DNA of 10,658 bases from Prolixibacteraceae bacterium. GTDB lineage: Bacteria; Bacteroidota; Bacteroidia; Bacteroidales; Prolixibacteraceae. The stretch covers positions 1 to 10,658 of the forward strand of contig DPRM01000040.1 in NCBI GenBank assembly GCA_003537645.1, given 5' to 3'. Positions 7,720 to 10,658 of this stretch are shown here, piece by piece (position 1 is the stretch's first letter; the number at the start of each line of letters is the position of its first letter). The translations under genes were made by a program, and so were the position numbers. The notes under the pieces are model-generated. The model worked only from the letters and a program-made list of their open reading frames with translations. It was not told where the DNA came from and searched no databases.

Positions 7720-9000
7720 ATGGAAAGAGATACCAAAGTTTTCGAGATAATCGAAAAAGAACGTCAGCGTCAGTTGTGCGGAATTGAATTAATTGCTTCT
7801 GAAAATTTTGTCAGCGATCAGGTGCTTGAAGCCATGGGATCGGTAATGACCAACAAATATGCCGAAGGTTATCCCGGTAACAGATATTATGGCGGCTGCC
7901 AGTTTGTTGATATGACCGAACAGCTTGCTATCGATCGTATTAAAGAATTGTTTGGTGCTGTTTATGCCAATGTTCAGCCACACTCGGGCGCTCAGGCCAA
8001 TGCGGCAGTTCTTAGCGTTATTCTGAATCCCGGAGATACTTTCCTTGGATTGGATTTGGCTCATGGCGGCCATCTCTCTCACGGTTCGCCTGTAAATTCA
8101 TCGGGTGTGCTGTACAATCCGATCGCATATCATGTTAAAGAAGATACCGGTTTGGTTGATTACGACGAAATGGAAGCTTTGGCTTTGGAGCATTTCCCGC
8201 AACTAATTATTGGTGGCGCTTCGGCCTATTCGCGCGAATGGGATTATGCACGCATGCGCGAAATTGCTGATAAAATTGGAGCAATGCTCATGATTGATAT
8301 GGCTCACCCAGCCGGTTTGATTGCCGCCGGATTACTTGATAATCCTGTAAAATACGCTCACATTGTAACTTCAACAACCCATAAAACTTTACGTGGCCCG
8401 CGTGGTGGAATTATTCTGATGGGCGAAGATTTTGAAAATCCGTTTGGCTTTAAAACTCCAAAGGGTGTTACCAAAATGATGTCGCAAGTACTCGATTTTT
8501 CTGTTTTCCCCGGCCAGCAGGGCGGTCCGTTGGAACATGTTATTGCTTCAAAAGCCGTATCTTTTGCCGAGGCGCTCGATCCTTCGTATAAAGTTTATCA
8601 GTCGCAGGTTAAATTGAATGCTTCGGTTATGGCCGATGCTTTCATGGCCAAAGGTTATAAAGTGATTTCGGGAGGAACCGACAACCATTCAATGTTGATT
8701 GATCTTCGTACCAAATTCCCTGAAATTTCAGGAAAACAAGCGGAAAATGCGTTGGTACGTGCCGACATTACCATCAATAAAAACATGGTTCCGTTCGACA
8801 GTCGTTCGCCTTTTACCACTTCGGGACTTCGTGTAGGAACTCCGGCCATTACAACCCGAGGATTGAAAGAAGATGTTATGCCTGTAATTGTAGAATTGAT
8901 CGACGAGGTAATCAGCAATATCGATAATGAAGAAGTGATTCTTTCGGTTCGTAAAAAGGTGAATACAATGATGAAAGACCTTCCGTTGTTTGCCTGGTAA
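7720..9000 (+). CDS. glyA: Serine hydroxymethyltransferase
   Basis: This cytosolic PLP enzyme converts serine and tetrahydrofolate to glycine and 5,10-methylene-tetrahydrofolate, the main one-carbon source for purine, thymidylate and methionine synthesis. The 426 residues match the bacterial family length (about 415-430). Visible signatures are IELIASENF (22-30), the YAEGYPGNRYYGG segment (47-59), HGGHLSHG (115-122) with the PLP-stacking His, MIDMAHPAG (191-199) with the PLP-binding Asp193, the Schiff-base Lys222 in TSTTHKTLRGPRGG, and the substrate-carboxylate Arg371 in SGLRVGTPA. The start aligns with the usual N-terminus, MxRDxxVFxxIEKE. It has no Shine-Dalgarno sequence and sits behind a clear TAnnTTTG promoter. 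It is monocistronic and ends at the terminator at 9021-9060. Confidence 0.97.
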   Translation: MERDTKVFEIIEKERQRQLCGIELIASENFVSDQVLEAMGSVMTNKYAEGYPGNRYYGGCQFVDMTEQLAIDRIKELFGAVYANVQPHSGAQANAAVLSVILNPGDTFLGLDLAHGGHLSHGSPVNSSGVLYNPIAYHVKEDTGLVDYDEMEALALEHFPQLIIGGASAYSREWDYARMREIADKIGAMLMIDMAHPAGLIAAGLLDNPVKYAHIVTSTTHKTLRGPRGGIILMGEDFENPFGFKTPKGVTKMMSQVLDFSVFPGQQGGPLEHVIASKAVSFAEALDPSYKVYQSQVKLNASVMADAFMAKGYKVISGGTDNHSMLIDLRTKFPEISGKQAENALVRADITINKNMVPFDSRSPFTTSGLRVGTPAITTRGLKEDVMPVIVELIDEVISNIDNEEVILSVRKKVNTMMKDLPLFAW

Positions 9001-9020
9001 GAATTCTGAATAAACCAGAT

Positions 9021-9060
9021 AATAAAAAATCCGGAAGGTCAACTTTCCGGATTTTTTATT
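9021..9060. terminator. Bidirectional intrinsic terminator between glyA and the nuclease gene
   Basis: A perfect 16-bp inverted repeat (9021-9036 with 9045-9060) has a GGAA/TTCC core flanked by A and T runs. The stem extends inward by a G-T and a G-C pair to a TCAA loop. It has T runs on both strands, so it can end glyA transcripts from the left and the - strand nuclease gene, whose stop is 54 bp to the right. Confidence 0.93.
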
Positions 9061-9114
9061 GAATATTATTTCGTGTACGAAACTGGTTTTTCCTTTTCAG
9101 GATGAAATTTTATT

Positions 9115-9978
9115 TTAATTACAAATCTCATTTATCTCATTTGTAAGTGCGTTATATTTCGTTTTACTTAACTGAAGCGCATCAAGAACCTCCGGTTTAC
9201 TCTTTAACTGCGAGCAAGTTATAATATCCTGATTAAGCAAATGTTGTATTTCTTTCTTTGTAAGATTGCTAAGTATCGTTATCGGGTAAATTTTTAATCT
9301 TTCAATAAGTTCTTTCAGTCCATTTCCATTTGGGTAATCCCAGCCCAGAAGATGAAGTCCGCTGCAATTCCCATATTGTAACGAGTCGGCAGAAAAGCGT
9401 GTGTTTGTAACTACCCATCCTGAAAATGAAAATCCGGCATATTCAGGAAAAGTTTTCCTTTTATCGATAATATCGTTTACACGCGAACGCACATATAAAG
9501 GTACCTGTACGCTTATTTGTTTCCCTTGATCGCTGCTGTATTTGCACTCAACCAAATGCTGAACATTTTTACCGGTTGCAATTACATCCATTTCGTGCGT
9601 GACGCAGGTACCATCAATAATTTGCCCAACCTTTACTTCGAAGCCCTGTTGTTCAAATAATTTCCCTATTAAATTTTCGAAGGGATAACCGGTTGGGCCA
9701 AGTTCCATGATGGCCTGTTTCAATTTGTACCGGGAGGCAGCACCCGTTTTCGATCGGCGCAATAACGAAAAAGCGCGTGAATATATTTTTTTTGTAGTGA
9801 GACCGGTTGACAGCCAACCCACAATATTTTTAACAATCTCATCAATTAAATCATTGTCTGCACCTGCGTTACGTAACGATCGTTCCAGCTTGTATGTTTC
9901 AAAGAGTTCTTCTTCGCCCGATGCTTTTCTGATAAAAATACTGTTTTTCCCATTTTGTATTGATTGGTTGTCGGTCAT
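9115..9978 (-). CDS. ATP-cone domain fused to an Mrr-like restriction endonuclease domain
   Basis: The 287-residue protein has three parts. Residues about 13-95 look like an ATP-cone, the nucleotide-binding module of NrdR and ribonucleotide reductases: FIRKASGEEELF, then KLERSLRNAGA, and a helical stretch ending near MELGP. Residues about 98-215 look like a PD-(D/E)xK nuclease of the Mrr type: PFENLIGKLFEQQGFEV with Glu101, Asp131 in HEMDVIA, and Glu144-Cys-Lys146 in HLVECKY, then a Q-rich strand/helix (ISVQVPLY). The last 60 residues are helical and might be a helix-hairpin-helix-like DNA-binding tail; this is the least certain part. No methyltransferase or specificity subunit is next to it, so it does not look like a classical restriction-modification system. 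It has its own candidate promoter (10013-10020) and terminator. Its biological role is unknown: nucleotide-gated DNA cleavage in repair or defence is inference. Confidence 0.85.
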   Translation of the reverse strand: MTDNQSIQNGKNSIFIRKASGEEELFETYKLERSLRNAGADNDLIDEIVKNIVGWLSTGLTTKKIYSRAFSLLRRSKTGAASRYKLKQAIMELGPTGYPFENLIGKLFEQQGFEVKVGQIIDGTCVTHEMDVIATGKNVQHLVECKYSSDQGKQISVQVPLYVRSRVNDIIDKRKTFPEYAGFSFSGWVVTNTRFSADSLQYGNCSGLHLLGWDYPNGNGLKELIERLKIYPITILSNLTKKEIQHLLNQDIITCSQLKSKPEVLDALQLSKTKYNALTNEINEICN

Positions 9979-9994
9979 AATAGTTTGATTGGTT

Positions 9995-10016
9995 TTTGTT
10001 TCGATAAGGAAACAAA
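9995..10016. repeat. Inverted repeat at the nuclease promoter, candidate operator or leader hairpin
   Basis: TTTGTTTC (9995-10002) and GAAACAAA (10009-10016) form a perfect 8-bp inverted repeat with a 6-nt centre, GATAAG. It overlaps the candidate -7 box of the nuclease gene and its likely transcription start, the classic place for a repressor site. No T run follows, so it is not a terminator. Confidence 0.45.
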
Positions 10017-10020
10017 TCTA
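10013..10020 (-). promoter_or_regulatory. Candidate -7 box for the ATP-cone/nuclease gene
   Basis: The minus strand reads TAGATTTG, a full match to TAnnTTTG, 34 nt upstream of the ATG at 9978. The -33 position is poor: TTCA, complement of 10041-10044, at a 20-nt spacing. The box overlaps one arm of the inverted repeat at 9995-10016. Confidence 0.4.
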
Positions 10021-10067
10021 ATCAGAAATATCATTGAAGCTGAAGGAAGCAAATAAATTTGCAAAAC

Positions 10068-10095
10068 AAAAAAGCCAGTGAAAACTGGCTTTTTT
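10068..10095. terminator. Intrinsic terminator of the carboxylase / small membrane protein unit
   Basis: GCCAGT (10074-10079) and ACTGGC (10084-10089) form a 6-bp stem with a GAAA loop, flanked by six A and six T. On the minus strand it begins 2 bp after the stop of the 78-residue protein and ends in a U run, so it closes that transcription unit. It could also stop + strand transcripts. Confidence 0.9.
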
Positions 10096-10096
10096 A

Positions 10097-10333
10097 CTAT
10101 TTACGAAGTTGATGTTTTAACATTTGATCACGGGTCCGGCTTCGAAGCCTGTCGTTGTTCGAGTTACGGAAGCTTAAATAATTATAACTTGCAAAAAATA
10201 TTATTGCAAAAATCAGGAAAATAATTCCTACATATCTCGCAGGGCCCGAAAGCATTGCAAATAAAACGATACCAATTGTTATCAGGATTATTGCCGATAT
10301 TAGCAGATAGTTTTTGTTATTTCCTTTTTGCAT
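10097..10333 (-). CDS. Small two-helix membrane protein of unknown function
   Basis: The 78-residue protein has two hydrophobic helices at about 9-28 and 34-52, joined by a tight SGPAR turn. An Arg/Lys-rich C-terminal tail of about 24 residues (RNSNNDRLRSRTRDQ and on) probably faces the cytoplasm. No known family motif is visible. In some Bacteroidota and other anaerobes a small membrane subunit (OadG type) sits near carboxyltransferase genes, but those have a single helix, so I do not assign it there. It follows the carboxyltransferase gene by 71 bp on the same strand and ends at a terminator, so the two are probably cotranscribed. It has an exceptionally strong Shine-Dalgarno sequence, which supports it being a real gene. 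Confidence 0.75.
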   Translation of the reverse strand: MQKGNNKNYLLISAIILITIGIVLFAMLSGPARYVGIIFLIFAIIFFASYNYLSFRNSNNDRLRSRTRDQMLKHQLRK

Positions 10334-10336
10334 TGC

Positions 10337-10344
10337 TCACCTCC
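10337..10344 (-). promoter_or_regulatory. Strong Shine-Dalgarno sequence of the 78-residue protein
   Basis: The minus strand reads GGAGGTGA, an uninterrupted 8-nt complement to the 16S 3' end, with the GGAGG core 6 nt before the ATG at 10333. None of the other starts in this window has anything comparable. Confidence 0.85.
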
Positions 10345-10404
10345 CTTCAACATTTGTTCGTTGGTTTTTACGAATTCAGGAGGAGGTTTGTTCCATTCAT
10401 TTTT

Positions 10405-10658
10405 TTAAAGCGGAATGTTACCGTGTTTACGCGGTAAATTCGATTTTCTCTTGTTCTGTGTCATATTTAGCGCCTGAATTATCTTTGAGCGTGTATCCTG
10501 AGGCAGAATAATTTCATCAATGTATCCAAGCGCAGCGGCCCGATACGGATTGGCAAACTTTTCACGATACTCCTCAACGGCGGCAATTCTTTCTTCCTCG
10601 CTAAGTTTTCCACGGTGCAAAATATTAATGGCGCCTTCGGGACCCATAACTGCAATTT
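10405..10658 (-). CDS. Acyl-CoA (propionyl/methylmalonyl-type) carboxylase beta subunit, C-terminal part
   Basis: Only the last 83 codons lie in the window; the gene continues beyond the right edge. The visible part, IAVMGPEGAINIL followed by a helical stretch with YREKFANPYRAAALGYIDEII and DTRSKIIQAL, is the C-terminal crotonase-like carboxyltransferase segment of the propionyl-CoA carboxylase beta / methylmalonyl-CoA decarboxylase alpha family. It ends in PRKHGNIPL, a typical terminus in Bacteroidota. The family transfers CO2 between biotin and an acyl-CoA, normally propionyl-CoA/methylmalonyl-CoA, in propionate metabolism. The Met at 10647 is internal, not the start. Whether it works as a carboxylase or as a decarboxylase depends on partner genes outside the window. 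Confidence 0.92.
   Translation of the reverse strand, partial: IAVMGPEGAINILHRGKLSEEERIAAVEEYREKFANPYRAAALGYIDEIILPQDTRSKIIQALNMTQNKRKSNLPRKHGNIPL

Noticed and set aside
8655..9042. Minus-strand open frames opposite the end of glyA
   Set aside because: They are shadows of glyA codons; one runs into the terminator stem.
9115..9978. A full restriction-modification system
   Set aside because: The nuclease has no adjacent methyltransferase or specificity gene; its neighbours are glyA and the carboxylase unit.
9707..9988. Plus-strand open frame of 93 codons opposite the nuclease gene
   Set aside because: It is an antisense shadow of the ATP-cone/nuclease N-terminus, with no coherent protein features.
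10307..10353. Minus-strand mini-ORF starting MLKGGEQ overlapping the start of the 78-residue gene
   Set aside because: About 17 codons, with no ribosome site of its own; it simply reads across the strong Shine-Dalgarno sequence of the real gene.
10376..10388. Plus-strand Shine-Dalgarno-like run (CAGGAGGAGG)
   Set aside because: No suitable start codon or credible frame follows it on the plus strand; it lies in the spacer of the minus-strand unit.

Overview
The window reads as ordinary chromosome from a Bacteroidota bacterium. Four things support this: AT-rich intergenic DNA; several candidate promoters with the Bacteroidota sigma-ABfr -7 box TAnnTTTG; start codons that mostly lack a Shine-Dalgarno sequence; and proteins that resemble family members from this phylum, such as the carboxyltransferase C-terminus ending in KHGNIPL. 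A marine or gut-type Marinilabiliales/Prolixibacteraceae relative is a guess only. No mobile element, CRISPR array, tRNA or rRNA is visible, and no gene is obviously broken.

Layout, left to right. 1-274 is a non-coding leader with several small dyads and a candidate promoter. 275-1870 (+) is ATP-dependent PEP carboxykinase. It ends at a strong GAAA-loop terminator shared with a convergent TIGR01777-type SDR protein (1924-2784, -). After a 220-bp divergent intergenic region comes a two-gene + operon: a class A penicillin-binding protein (3005-5434, GTG start) and, 14 bp later, a CBS-domain ClC chloride protein (5449-7206). A small four-helix membrane protein (7218-7604, -) converges on the ClC gene, with no normal terminator between them. 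It is divergent from glyA (7720-9000, +), which has the clearest promoter of the window and ends at a long bidirectional terminator. On the other side of that terminator is a - strand gene for an ATP-cone plus Mrr-like nuclease fusion (9115-9978). The right end is a - strand unit: the C-terminal end of an acyl-CoA (propionyl-type) carboxylase beta subunit, cut by the window edge (10405-10658), followed by a 78-residue two-helix membrane protein with an unusually strong Shine-Dalgarno sequence, then a terminator.

Functionally the window is mostly housekeeping: gluconeogenesis or anaplerosis (PckA), one-carbon and serine/glycine metabolism (GlyA), cell wall synthesis (PBP1A-like), anion transport (ClC) and propionate/methylmalonyl metabolism (carboxyltransferase). 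The less ordinary parts are the ATP-cone/nuclease fusion, the small SD-led membrane protein behind the carboxylase, the ClC protein with a Val where coupled exchangers usually have the internal proton Glu, and repeat/palindrome structure in the regulatory gaps. I see no convincing new multi-gene system.
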